From the NCBI RefSeq assembly GCF_017792025.1, contig NZ_CP046956.1:310001-374000 (forward strand): a DNA stretch of 64,000 bases, in the 5' to 3' direction. Each line of letters starts with the position of its first letter. Position 1 is the first letter of the stretch. Source of the stretch: Sediminibacillus dalangtanensis (GTDB taxonomy: Bacteria; Bacillota; Bacilli; Bacillales; Amphibacillaceae). Made by a program: the position numbers and the translations under genes. Below the pieces are notes generated by a model, which saw nothing but the letters and a program-made list of their open reading frames with translations, was not told the DNA's origin and searched no databases. This document shows, in pieces, positions 20,391 to 33,714 of the stretch.

Positions 20391-21102
20391 ATGAATAAGA
20401 GCTCATCTATATTTGTATGATTCATTGCGATCAAAATTTAAGGAACCTTATAGATTGTATATTGAGACATATACAAAAAAATAGCCCCAGTATTTGATAA
20501 CATTGAAGAAGAAGCAACCCAAATTGCTGATGAACATTACAGAGAAATAGGTACCTATTTCAATTCTGATCATCACGACGAAGGAGATTTCGCTGAAGCT
20601 GCTTTGGAAAAAGGATTAGAGCATTTCGAGGGATTATCCTTGATTCGATATAATACTAAATTAATGTGGATTTCTACAATCTATCAGTTTTAGGAGCAAC
20701 AAGTAAGAAAGTTTTTATTTGAAGAAATTTCTCGTACTCATAAAATGTACGACAAAAAGAATAATGAAATCACTTTTAAAAATTTCTGTGCCAGAGGTAT
20801 AAACGAAATAAAGGAAGCGTTTTTAGAATTCAATTACAATTTAGAGACCCTTACTATATGGTCTGATATTGATGAATTAAGATTGTTAGCAAATGTAATT
20901 AAACACGGAGATGGGCGATCAGCGTCACAATTGGAACAATTGAACCCAAGTTTTTTTAGAAGCCAAGTAAAATTTATTAGAGCTATATAAAAGCACATTA
21001 ACAGAAATAGTCTTAAATCTTGATGACTTAGACTTAATAAGATATGGTGATTCTCTAATGAAATTTTGGGACGAACTTCCTGAAAGAATGAATTCAAAAT
21101 AA
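20391..21102 (+). pseudogene. Broken HEPN/Abi-like gene of ~235 codons
   Basis: A once-continuous gene can be reconstructed from ATG 20391 (GAGGG upstream) to TAA 21100. It carries three lesions: a frameshift near 20410-20420 (premature TGA 20418-20420), a TAG at 20691-20693 inside ...IYQF*EQQVRK, probably a former Trp, and a second frameshift near 20980-20988. The joined product contains ANVIKHGDGRSASQLEQLNP. This resembles helical HEPN-like or Abi-like proteins, but the family is not certain. Three independent lesions make sequencing error unlikely. It lies between the SIR2 and nuclease genes. Confidence 0.75.
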
Positions 21103-21705
21103 TAAATCCTGGTGACATACCTTAAACAAAAATGAACTTGTTGACTATCGGTCGCTAAAGTTATACTGAGACACCTTTTCATATTGTGCTAATGGAGCAG
21201 TTTAGTTGGATACTAGACAAAGAAACAGTAAGCGGTATCTTGAATTCGAGTCTTACATAAACGGGCAAAATTCTTTTATATCTAGTGACTATGGATGAAT
21301 ACGATTTCAGCTCGGTATGAAATTAGGGATTAGAGGATATTGAGATAATCAAACGAGCCGTATTAACTGGTGGCTCGTTGTAGCATTTAATTTTAACTCG
21401 GTAATACTAATTGTGTATTTTGAGTTACTAGTGATCTTAAAGATAACTATCCAATTTTATAAAGAAAGAAAACTCGATAAATACATTTATTGGTTAAATG
21501 AGTGTATTCTAAATATACTTGGGAATTTTAAATTACAGAATCATTTGATCTAGTATAAGTAGAAAATTCTTTAGTTGATGTAGAGGAGTTACTTGCAAGA
21601 AAGTTTTTCTTGGCTAACTAGTATCAAGGTCAATAGAATTATGACGTGGGATGCTTACAATATAAGGCTAGCAATCATTAACTAACCCTAAGGAGTGGTT
21701 TGCAA
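21103..21705. other. AT-rich non-coding region, decayed DNA
   Basis: Six hundred bases with no intact gene. A hairpin AACGAGCC/GGCTCGTT at 21352-21379 is terminator-like. A ~45-codon open stretch with QFYKERKLDKYIYWLNE (about 21430-21554) looks like a coding relic. The rest has stops in all frames. Confidence 0.5.
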
Positions 21706-22947
21706 ATGAAAGAGTATGGAGAGCCGTTGTTTACCCATGGAGACTTGAATGATCACTTAAGAAATTCTAAGAAAGAAATAAAAGATAAAATATACGCTAA
21801 TGAAGAGAACTATATATTGAATGTTGGTGAATCACAGTTTATCGATTACATGGTAAGTCAATACGAGAAAGAACAGTTACAAGTTTATACAAATGATGGA
21901 GAAGTTGAAGAAAGAGAAGAAGTAGTACCAGCAGAATATTTTCAAAATCCAGCACTAATCGGTTTAAGAGGAGGTGGAGATGTAAGAGCTAGTGTTTATT
22001 ACTATAGTATTCCTTATAGTGGCGATTCATATTTATTAAGAATGCGCCCATCAAAATTTTTATTGGTAACATTATATGCAAGAATAGGTAGCAATAAACT
22101 AACTACCAAATTAATTAGTTTTGATGGAAATATAGATAGTGTTAATAACGAGATAATGTCATTTAATCAGAGATTAGAAGAATATATACAGAATGTTAAT
22201 AACGATCTAGCACCATACAATAATAGTTTAAGGAATTATATTGGACAAATCTTTCACCAAAGAAAACAAGAAATATTAGAAAAAAGAGATAAACAAGAAA
22301 AACTTATTGTTCCTATAAAAAGAAGTAGTGAAGATTCAGGTTCATATACAGCACCTACTCCAAATTTGAAAAAGAAAATAGAACCTAAACCAATAGTACC
22401 TTCAGACAAACAGTATGAAACTTACCCTACGTTAGCCAATGGGGATTATTTAGATATACTGAAAAATATTAATGGTACTGGCAAAGCCTTAGAAAGAAAG
22501 CCATCTGTTTACGCAGAAAAAGATGAAGAAACATTGAGAGACCACTTTCTTATGAATTTAGAACCGGTTTTTGAGGGAAGTGCAACAGGAGAAACATTTA
22601 ACCAAAAAGGAAAAACTGACATTCTTTTAAGACATGATGGTAATAATATCTTCATAAGTGAATGTAAATTTTGGAAAGGTGAAAAATCTCTATTATTAAC
22701 AATTGACCAATTACTTAGTTATTTGACGTGGAGAGATTCTAAAACTGCAATTATAATGTTTGTAAGAAATAATGATTTTAGCTCCATAGTCAATAAAGCT
22801 AAAGAAGCTATGAATAAACATTCCTGTTTTTTAAAAGAAGAAACGCAAAAAGATGAAACATGGTTTAACTACACATTCCATATGGAGGGGGATAAAAACA
22901 AAGAAATAAAAGTAGCTTTACTATTGTATCATATGAAGCCGAAATAA
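21706..22947 (+). CDS. PD-(D/E)xK nuclease-fold protein, unknown role
   Basis: A 413-aa protein not recognised by name. Residues ~1-200 are charged and probably helical, followed by a linker with TAPTPNLKKKIEPKPIVP. The C-terminal third has a restriction-endonuclease core: KGKTDILLRHDG (D305) and FISECKFWKG (E319-x-K321), then a helix with QLLSYLTWRDSKTAIIMFV. This spacing fits the D...ExK active site. A TTG at 21700 is in frame, but AAGGAG is placed 10 nt from the ATG at 21706. It closes the island and may be a stand-alone defence effector; that is inference from fold and place. Confidence 0.72.
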   Translation: MKEYGEPLFTHGDLNDHLRNSKKEIKDKIYANEENYILNVGESQFIDYMVSQYEKEQLQVYTNDGEVEEREEVVPAEYFQNPALIGLRGGGDVRASVYYYSIPYSGDSYLLRMRPSKFLLVTLYARIGSNKLTTKLISFDGNIDSVNNEIMSFNQRLEEYIQNVNNDLAPYNNSLRNYIGQIFHQRKQEILEKRDKQEKLIVPIKRSSEDSGSYTAPTPNLKKKIEPKPIVPSDKQYETYPTLANGDYLDILKNINGTGKALERKPSVYAEKDEETLRDHFLMNLEPVFEGSATGETFNQKGKTDILLRHDGNNIFISECKFWKGEKSLLLTIDQLLSYLTWRDSKTAIIMFVRNNDFSSIVNKAKEAMNKHSCFLKEETQKDETWFNYTFHMEGDKNKEIKVALLLYHMKPK

Positions 22948-23250
22948 GTTGTAACCGTCAAGTTAAATTGAACATTTTTTACTCATTTATTTTGAGCAGT
23001 TTTGCTCCCGAAAATGGTAATTCGGTGTTTCAGACGATGGCTGTCGCCATTCAGATTGATCACCTCACAAATAATCGATTAAGGATGTTACTTGGATATC
23101 TTGATCAATTAAATGGTAAAGGGTGAAATACCTTTATCATGCAAAATTACTATAAGGCTTTTTACATGATGCCAAAAAAGAAGCTCTAGCCCAATAAGTT
23201 AAAGAGGACTAAAAGACAAAGCAAAGTCAATCAACAAAATTTTCAAAAAA
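22948..23250. other. Intergenic region at island end, no gene seen
   Basis: About 300 bases between the nuclease gene and the hut promoter with stops in all frames. No direct repeat matching the groEL side was spotted, so an integration site cannot be named. Confidence 0.5.
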
Positions 23251-23254
23251 CACT

Positions 23255-23286
23255 TTGACATCACCTGTGTAAGCGGTTACTATAGT
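23255..23286 (+). promoter_or_regulatory. hut promoter overlapped by a cre-like CcpA site
   Basis: TTGACA (23255-23260), a 17-bp spacer and TACTAT (23278-23283) form a sigma-A promoter 40 bases before hutP. TGTAAGCGGTTACT at 23268-23281 matches the cre consensus TGWAANCGNTNWCA except for the last base. It covers the spacer and -10, so CcpA binding should block transcription when preferred sugars are present. Carbon repression of hut is known in B. subtilis. Confidence 0.75.
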
Positions 23287-23322
23287 GGTAGTTCTTTAGA
23301 TATTAGAAGAGAGTGATCGAAC

Positions 23323-23775
23323 TTGCTTTTACAGGTTGACCGAAGAATTGGCAAGCAGGCGATGTTGTTGGTATTAAATGAACAATTTGAAAACGATCCT
23401 GATTTCAATAAGCAAATTGAGCGTCAAAAGTGGCAGTTTTGCACAGGGAAAGTAGGTTCGATGGATTCACACAAGGTCGTTGCAGCTATCGAAACAGCGG
23501 CGAAAAGAAACGGTATTATCAAGGCCGATCTTTACAGGGAATTGCACGCCTTGTACCACGCGACCATCGAAGCGCTTCACGGTGTGACCCGCGGGCAAGT
23601 CCAGTTGGGTACAATATTACGGACGGTCGGGTTAAGATTCGCGCTTGTGCGGGGAAATCCGTACGACAACGAAGAAGAAGGCGAATGGTTGGCCATTGCG
23701 CTTTATGGAACGATTGGTGCTCCTGTCAAGGGATTGGAGCACGAAACCATTGGATTGGGAATCAATCACATATAA
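23323..23775 (+). CDS. hutP: Hut operon antiterminator HutP
   Basis: RNA-binding antiterminator (150 aa) that, with L-histidine and Mg2+, binds UAG-repeat RNA before hutH and prevents termination. It carries the conserved [38 protein letters not shown] and the C-terminal [13 protein letters not shown] and [12 protein letters not shown] motifs, including the histidine/metal ligand region. The start is TTG at 23323 with AGAGAG upstream. Its own target lies 3 bases after its stop. Confidence 0.96.
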   Translation: MLLQVDRRIGKQAMLLVLNEQFENDPDFNKQIERQKWQFCTGKVGSMDSHKVVAAIETAAKRNGIIKADLYRELHALYHATIEALHGVTRGQVQLGTILRTVGLRFALVRGNPYDNEEEGEWLAIALYGTIGAPVKGLEHETIGLGINHI

Positions 23776-23777
23776 TG

Positions 23778-23846
23778 TAGCCCATAGATATTAGCGAATA
23801 GGGGGCTGTACCGAAGAAATCAAATTTTCTTTGGTACAGCCCCTTT
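23778..23846 (+). promoter_or_regulatory. HutP box and hut attenuator terminator
   Basis: Four TAG triplets at 23778, 23785, 23792 and 23799 are spaced exactly 7 nt apart. They run into a long stem GGGGCTGTACCGAAGAAA / TTTCTTTGGTACAGCCCC with a TTTTTAT tail (23802-23846). Known HutP targets are NAG triplets separated by 4 nt next to a terminator. HutP bound with histidine should stop the hairpin forming and let hutHUIG be read. Confidence 0.93.
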
Positions 23847-23885
23847 TTATATCCACTTTATTACGGTAAAGGAAAGGAGCATACA

Positions 23886-25412
23886 ATGATTACATTAGAA
23901 GGACATTCATTAACATTAGATGATGTCAAACACGTGTTGTATGATCAAGAAAAAGTGCAGGCTTCAAAGGAGAGCTGGGAATGTGTCAGCAAAAGCCGCC
24001 AGGCAGTAGAGAATGTAGTCAACGAAGGAAAAACCGTTTACGGAATCAACACCGGATTTGGAAAGATGAGTGACGTACTAATCGAAAAAGGAGATGTCGA
24101 AGAACTGCAATTGAACTTGATTCGCAGCCATGCTTGCGGCATCGGGGAACCGTTTCCCGAAATCGTCAGCCGTGCCATGGTGTTGCTTAGGGCGAATGCG
24201 CTTCTGAAGGGGTATTCGGGTGTAAGAAAACAACTGATAGAAAAATTGTTAGCTTTACTGAATGAGAATGTTCATCCCGTTGTTCCCCAACAAGGTTCAC
24301 TTGGAGCCAGCGGTGACCTTGCTCCCCTTTCACACTTGGCATTGGTCTTAATCGGGGAAGGGGAAGTGTTTTATAAAGGTGAGAGAATGCCGACAATGAA
24401 AGCTTTTGGCACTGTCGGACTTACGCCGATTACATTAACCGCGAAAGAAGGCCTGGCTCTGATTAATGGTACGCAAGCCATGACAGCGGTGGGAGTTGTT
24501 TCTTATTTGGAAGCGGAAAAACTCGCACTGCAAACCGAAGCGACTGCTTCCATGACGATGGAAGGGTTACGCGGGATCATTGATGCGTTTGACGAAGATA
24601 TCCATTTCGCAAGAGGGTACCCGGAACAAGTTGACGTGGCAAAACGGATGCGTCGATATCTTGATGGAAGCAATCTTATTACCAGGCAAGGGGAAATCCG
24701 GGTTCAGGATGCTTATTCACTACGCTGTATTCCTCAGGTACATGGCGCAACATGGCAAACTCTTAACTATGTAAAGGATAAGCTCGAAATCGAGATTAAT
24801 GCAGCCACGGACAACCCACTCATTTTTGAAGGCGGCCAGAAAATTATCTCAGGCGGCAATTTTCACGGCCAGCCGATTGCATTGGCCATGGACTTTTTAG
24901 GTATTGCAGTTGCCGAACTTGCCAACATCTCGGAACGCCGTATTGAACGGCTAGTCAATCCTCAGTTAAATGATTTGCCGGCGTTTTTAAGTGCCAAGCC
25001 GGGGCTGGAATCTGGAGCAATGATCATGCAATACAGTGCGGCTTCCCTCGTGTCTGAAAACAAAATACTTGCACATCCAGCCAGCGTCGACTCGATTCCG
25101 TCATCAGCTAACCAGGAAGACCACGTCAGCATGGGAACGATCGCGGCCAGACACGCTATGCAAATCATTGCTAATACAAGAAGAGTTGTTGCAATCGAAA
25201 TGATCTGTGCATTACAGGCTTCAGAGTTTTGTGGTGTCCAACACATGGCTCCACGAACACAGAGGATACACAGGAAAGGGCGTGAGGTTGTGCAATCCAT
25301 AACAAAAGACCGTGCCTTTTCAAAAGATATTGAGTCTGTTGCACGATGGATGAAACAAGGAAATTGGGATTCAATTTTGCACCCAGTAAGTAAAGAAAAA
25401 CAATTCATATAA
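23886..25412 (+). CDS. hutH: Histidine ammonia-lyase HutH
   Basis: First enzyme of histidine breakdown (508 aa): L-histidine to urocanate plus ammonia. The self-formed MIO electrophile comes from Ala-Ser-Gly 141-143 in [14 protein letters not shown]. Other family motifs are YGINTGFGK, the active-site tyrosine region near the N-terminus, NGTQAMTA and [25 protein letters not shown] precedes the ATG. It lies just after the attenuator, so expression needs histidine. Confidence 0.97.
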   Translation: MITLEGHSLTLDDVKHVLYDQEKVQASKESWECVSKSRQAVENVVNEGKTVYGINTGFGKMSDVLIEKGDVEELQLNLIRSHACGIGEPFPEIVSRAMVLLRANALLKGYSGVRKQLIEKLLALLNENVHPVVPQQGSLGASGDLAPLSHLALVLIGEGEVFYKGERMPTMKAFGTVGLTPITLTAKEGLALINGTQAMTAVGVVSYLEAEKLALQTEATASMTMEGLRGIIDAFDEDIHFARGYPEQVDVAKRMRRYLDGSNLITRQGEIRVQDAYSLRCIPQVHGATWQTLNYVKDKLEIEINAATDNPLIFEGGQKIISGGNFHGQPIALAMDFLGIAVAELANISERRIERLVNPQLNDLPAFLSAKPGLESGAMIMQYSAASLVSENKILAHPASVDSIPSSANQEDHVSMGTIAARHAMQIIANTRRVVAIEMICALQASEFCGVQHMAPRTQRIHRKGREVVQSITKDRAFSKDIESVARWMKQGNWDSILHPVSKEKQFI

Positions 25413-25427
25413 AGGGAGAGAATGATC

Positions 25428-29373
<3,946 letters not shown>

Positions 29374-29374
<1 letters not shown>

Positions 29375-30693
29375 TGGAATGGGTTGTTATTATTTCAGTT
29401 CTTGTTCTCATCGCATTAAGTTTAATGCGGGTGAATGTCATATTTGCCATTATTGTGGCTGCTGAGGCAGCAGGACTGCTGACCGGTCTCTCCTTAACAG
29501 AGACAACGAATCTCATGATTTCCGGCATGGGCGGGTTGGCCGATACCGCATTAAGCTATGTTTTGTTGGGGATATTCGCTGTAATGATCGGTTTTTCAGG
29601 AATCGTAGGTTTTTTGGTGAAAAGACTTGTAAAACTAATAAGCGGGAAGCGTTCGATTCTTTTACTAGTGATTGCCGGAGCAGCATGTTTATCTCAGAAT
29701 GTCGTACCAGTTCATATTGCGTTTATTCCAATACTTATTCCACCGTTGTTGCACCTGTTTGACAAGATGAAGGTGGACCGACGCGGTGTAGCAGCGGCGT
29801 TGACTTTTGGTCTGAAAGCACCTTATTTGACGATACCAGCTGGTTTTGGGTTGATTTTTCAGGGAATCATCGTAAGTGAAATGTCTGCTAACGGCATGGA
29901 CGTAGCACTTTCAACTGTTACAAAAGCGATGATCTTTCCGGGTGTTGGTATGGTTGTCGGTTTACTATTTGCCATATTTATTACCTACAGAAAAGACAGG
30001 GAACTTAGTGCAATAAGTGATTCCCCGTTAGCAGAAGGGGAGATTGCTGCGTCGGCGGAACACGAACAACTCGTATTTTCAAAACATCATTTCCTTACAT
30101 TAATAGCCATTGCCGCCGCCCTCGTTGTTCAACTGATTACCGAGTCTCTAGTTTTGGGGGCGCTTACAGGAATTGTTTTCATGTTTGCACTCGTTGTCGT
30201 CCCGTTTAGAAACGGGGATCGTTTTGTGAACGAAGGTATTCATATGATGGGTATGATTGCATTTGTCATGCTAATTGCTTCAGGTTATGCAAAGGTCTTG
30301 ACAGATACAGACGCAATCAAAGCACTTGTTACTTCAGCCTCCCAGTTTCTGGGCACCAGTCATCTTGTTATTGCGGTGGTGATGTTGCTTGTTGGGCTAT
30401 TGGTAACGATAGGGATCGGCTCTTCTTTCGGCACCATTCCGATTATTGCCGCCCTGTTCGTGCCGATTTGTTTGGAAGTCGGTTTTTCACCGATGGCTAC
30501 TGCGGCTTTGATTGGAACGGCTGCAGGATTAGGGGATGCAGGCTCGCCGGCTTCCGATAGTACGTTAGGTCCCACCTCTGGGTTGAATGCGGATGGAAAC
30601 CACCACCATATATGGGATACATGTGTACCGACATTCATGCATTACAACATACCTCTGTTTATTTTTGGTGTGCTGGCTGCTGTGGTGCTATAA
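29374..30693 (+). CDS. YuiF-like membrane transporter, likely for histidine
   Basis: Integral membrane protein (439 aa) with about 11-12 helices, of the Na+/H+ antiporter (NhaC/YuiF-like, ion transporter superfamily) type. Family-like features are SQNVVPVHIAFIPIL near residue 108, TIGIGSSFGTIPIIA near 346 and the helix-breaking GLGDAGSPASDSTLGPTSGLN near 386. The ATG shares its A with the hutG stop. As last gene of the hut operon in place of the B. subtilis permease HutM, it is probably the histidine or urocanate uptake system; the substrate is inferred from context. Confidence 0.78.
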
Positions 30694-30817
30694 CGGAATC
30701 GCACTGGATGAAGTCCTTAAATTGGGGATTTTAACGGAGGCTTCTCCTACGTTCACTGAACTTTTGATAAAGTTATCCACGACTATCGAATTCTTAGATT
30801 CCTAGCAAGAAGTACAA

Positions 30818-30852
30818 AGCCTCGGTTCCTCCTAATGGCGGAACCGAGGGCT
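30818..30852. terminator. Hairpin ending the hut operon
   Basis: Stem CCTCGGTTCC / GGAACCGAGG with a ~10-nt loop. The plus-strand tail lacks a T-run; the minus-strand tail has a short one (CTTTGT), and the convergent gene's stop is 110 bases away. Function as terminator is likely but not strong. Confidence 0.6.
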
Positions 30853-30959
30853 AAAGAGTATAACAGAAAGATATGAGTTTTGTCGATGTAATTTAGAACC
30901 GCTCTACAGTGGTGTGGAGACTAGTGACTGTTCCTTTCCCAATTTTTCATTTCTGATTG

Positions 30960-32189
30960 TCAGGCGTAAGAATGAAGTCCTGCAATGACAAGGTTGACAA
31001 ATATAAGATTAAACATAATGATCGCAAAACCGATCACTGCTAGCCAAGCTGATTTTTCACCTGCCCAACCTTTAGAAAGTCTGAGATGCAAATAGGCGGC
31101 ATAAAAAAGCCAAGTGACTAAAGCCCATACTTCTTTTGGGTCCCATCCCCAAAAACGATCCCACGCAATTTGAGCCCATATCATAGCGAAAATCAATCCC
31201 CCAAGTGTGAAGACCGGAAAACCTATTGTGATAGAACGGTAACCAATTTCATCAACAAGGGTAAAATTGACATGTTTTGTGAGTGGTTGGAGAGCTGCCC
31301 CGATTCGTTTTCGGAAGATAAGCCGGAATAAACCATATAGAATAATTCCAGCGATTAAAGACCAGATAACCGTGTTGAATTTCTTTGCATTGATCACTGC
31401 AGGTGTTGTCATAATCGGATCCAGTCTGTTTTCCGTTTGTACCTTTCCATTTGGCGGACCGAATAACGGGGGTATCGAGTAATCAAGCACTGTTTCTTCT
31501 CCATTCTTGTCTGTCCATTCTATACTATTATGGTAGTTAGTGGCAGAAAAAGAAGTGGATACAAGGATAAATCCAAACGTACAAACAAGACAAAACAACA
31601 CGAACTCAAGCCAGAACGTCTCCTTCGATTGCTTTGATTGATTGACTGATTTCACAAGATAAATCAAACCAGCAGCAAAACTAACGGCGAGAATAGCTTG
31701 CCCGATTGATACAGTAGTAACGTGGATGTAAAGCCAATGACTTTTAAGAGAAGGAATTAATGGTGAGATTTCATTTGGAAACATGCTGGCGTATGCAATG
31801 ATTAATAAAGCAATAGGAAGTGTGAAAAGCCCTAAGAGCGGTATTTTAAATATGAAATATAGAACCAAAAATGCACCAACTAAGGCAAGGCCGAAAAAAG
31901 TTGTGAATTCAAACAAATTGCTGACTGGAGCATGATGAGAAGCTATCCATCTGGTTATAAAGTATCCAAGATGAGTTATAAAGCCTCCTATAGTAATCAA
32001 AATGGCAATCGTTTCCCAAATGTTCTTCTTACTAGAATGACTTTTGATTAATTTTCCGACTCTAGGTTGATTTTCAATATATTGGGGAGCACAAACTACT
32101 AACAGCTCGACTGGACGCTGATATCCTATGATTAACAATCTAGCATAACCTGCTCTTTCTATTGATTGATCTCCCTCTCTTTCTGTCAT
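30960..32189 (-). CDS. CcsA/ResC-like cytochrome c biogenesis protein (orphan)
   Basis: Membrane protein (409 aa) with about 8 helices and the heme-handling tryptophan-rich motif [21 protein letters not shown] near residue 350. By family it delivers and ligates heme to apocytochrome c together with ResB/Ccs1. The first ~55 residues are soluble and unlike usual ResC. The frame is open from 32264, but GGGAGGG 7 nt before the ATG at 32189 decides the start. No resB, cytochrome or thioredoxin gene is nearby. It is divergent from the VTC gene. Confidence 0.85.
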   Translation of the reverse strand: MTEREGDQSIERAGYARLLIIGYQRPVELLVVCAPQYIENQPRVGKLIKSHSSKKNIWETIAILITIGGFITHLGYFITRWIASHHAPVSNLFEFTTFFGLALVGAFLVLYFIFKIPLLGLFTLPIALLIIAYASMFPNEISPLIPSLKSHWLYIHVTTVSIGQAILAVSFAAGLIYLVKSVNQSKQSKETFWLEFVLFCLVCTFGFILVSTSFSATNYHNSIEWTDKNGEETVLDYSIPPLFGPPNGKVQTENRLDPIMTTPAVINAKKFNTVIWSLIAGIILYGLFRLIFRKRIGAALQPLTKHVNFTLVDEIGYRSITIGFPVFTLGGLIFAMIWAQIAWDRFWGWDPKEVWALVTWLFYAAYLHLRLSKGWAGEKSAWLAVIGFAIIMFNLIFVNLVIAGLHSYA

Positions 32190-32294
32190 CGAAAAGCCCT
32201 CCCTATATAAAAACCAAACAAAAACTTTACTTGACATCTTGCTGACACTTTTCTGCTTTAACATAACAAATGTACCAGGAAGGAGGAAGGCAAG

Positions 32295-32975
32295 ATGTCA
32301 TTGGGAAGACAGGAATTAAAACACGCCATCTCGCTTGCGGAATATCAAGTGTTGAGAAAAAAACTCGCTCATTTTATGACGATTGATCCGCATGCAGCGT
32401 CAGATGGAAAATATATGATTCGCTCTACTTACTTTGATAATTTTGACAACAAAGTGCTGCAGGAGAAAAAGGAAGGTTATTTAAACCGCGATAAGTATCG
32501 GGTGAGGATATATGGAAAGTGTGATCATGTCATTAATTTAGAAAGAAAAAGCAAGCGGAATAATCTTACCTTTAAATCAAAATGCCAGATCACAAGGCGT
32601 GAATTCGAGAAGGTCAGAAAATCAGAGATTGCCTGGATGGAAGAGGATGACCGTCCTTTAGTAAGAGACTTGTTTTTTGAAATGTATCATTATCAGTTAA
32701 GGCCAAGGACGGTCGTTGATTATATCCGGGAACCTTATGTCTATCCGTTCGGGAATGTACGAATCACGTTCGATTTGAAAGTACAGACAAGCATGCACAA
32801 TACGAACATGTTTGCCCGGGATTTGCCGATGGTGGACGTATTAGAGCCGGATGTCGTGATTCTGGAAGTGAAGTATGATGAATATTTGCCAGATGTGATT
32901 AAGCATTTGCTTCAGCTGTCAGATACGAGGCAGGAAGCATATTCCAAATACCAATTAAGCAGAATGTATGGATAA
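32295..32975 (+). CDS. VTC-domain protein, putative polyphosphate polymerase
   Basis: A 226-aa protein with the VTC (CYTH-like tunnel) fold. It shows RQELKHAIS at the N-terminus, [11 protein letters not shown], the basic strands KYRVRIYG and [30 protein letters not shown] and [13 protein letters not shown] at the end, i.e. the alternating basic and acidic residues lining the tunnel. Eukaryotic VTC4 makes polyphosphate from ATP; bacterial copies next to DUF4956 genes are annotated as such, but the product is not proven. GGAAGGAGG precedes the ATG. It is the first gene of a three-gene run. Confidence 0.88.
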   Translation: MSLGRQELKHAISLAEYQVLRKKLAHFMTIDPHAASDGKYMIRSTYFDNFDNKVLQEKKEGYLNRDKYRVRIYGKCDHVINLERKSKRNNLTFKSKCQITRREFEKVRKSEIAWMEEDDRPLVRDLFFEMYHYQLRPRTVVDYIREPYVYPFGNVRITFDLKVQTSMHNTNMFARDLPMVDVLEPDVVILEVKYDEYLPDVIKHLLQLSDTRQEAYSKYQLSRMYG

Positions 32976-32993
32976 AGAAGAGGAGAGAAAAAA

Positions 32994-33698
32994 GTGCTAT
33001 ATACAACAACAACCACAACTACAACCAATTTTTCAGATATATTTAAATCCAGTTTTATGGAGAATACTGCGTCATTTTCGATTATTGATTCCTTGCTAGG
33101 ACTGGGTGTTGCGTTCTTGATCGGTTTGTTTATTTACGGAGTCTACAAGAAAACTTTTAAAGGGGTGATCTATTCCCATTCCTTCAATATATCGCTCGTG
33201 ATTATGACGATGGCAACCTCGCTTGTGATTATGGGAATAAGCCAGAACGTCCTCTTGTCACTTGGAATGGTCGGTGCTCTGTCAATCGTTCGTTTCCGTA
33301 CTCCGATAAAAGATCCGATGGATTTGGTGTTCTTGTTCTGGTCGGTGATTGCAGGAATTCTGAGTGGAGCAGGTTTCGTTTTATTAGCCGCGGTAGGCTC
33401 GTTTTTGATCGGCGTAGTGATTGCCTTATTCTCGAACAAAATCAAAGTCGAAAATCCTTATTTGTTAGTGGTGAAATTTGATAAGGATGCAGTTGGAGAG
33501 AAAGTGGAGCAAGTTATCGGTAACAAGGTGAAGAAATATGTACTGAAATCAAAATCAATGATGCAAGGCGATGAAGTGGAAGTAACGTATGAAGTCCGCG
33601 TGAAAGAAAACGATGCGCAAGTAACATCGACCGTTTCCCAAATCGATGGTGTCCGTTCAGCTGTGATGCTGAGCTATGATGGGAATTTCACTGCGTAA
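32994..33698 (+). CDS. DUF4956 membrane protein
   Basis: A 234-aa protein with about four membrane helices (residues ~30-150) including the family motif LGMVGALSIVRFRTPIKDP, then a ~90-residue soluble domain. The function is unknown; the family almost always lies beside a VTC polymerase and may form the membrane part of a polyphosphate channel or complex (inference). The start is GTG at 32994 with AGAGGAGAG upstream. A run of eight threonines follows the first three residues, encoded by imperfect ACA/ACC/ACT triplets. Confidence 0.85.
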   Translation: MLYTTTTTTTTNFSDIFKSSFMENTASFSIIDSLLGLGVAFLIGLFIYGVYKKTFKGVIYSHSFNISLVIMTMATSLVIMGISQNVLLSLGMVGALSIVRFRTPIKDPMDLVFLFWSVIAGILSGAGFVLLAAVGSFLIGVVIALFSNKIKVENPYLLVVKFDKDAVGEKVEQVIGNKVKKYVLKSKSMMQGDEVEVTYEVRVKENDAQVTSTVSQIDGVRSAVMLSYDGNFTA

Positions 33699-33714
33699 TC
33701 CAGGAGGGAATAAC

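Noticed and set aside
14497..22947. Prophage or integrative element
   Set aside because: No integrase, transposase, structural phage gene or flanking att repeat was found, so only a defence-island reading is supported.
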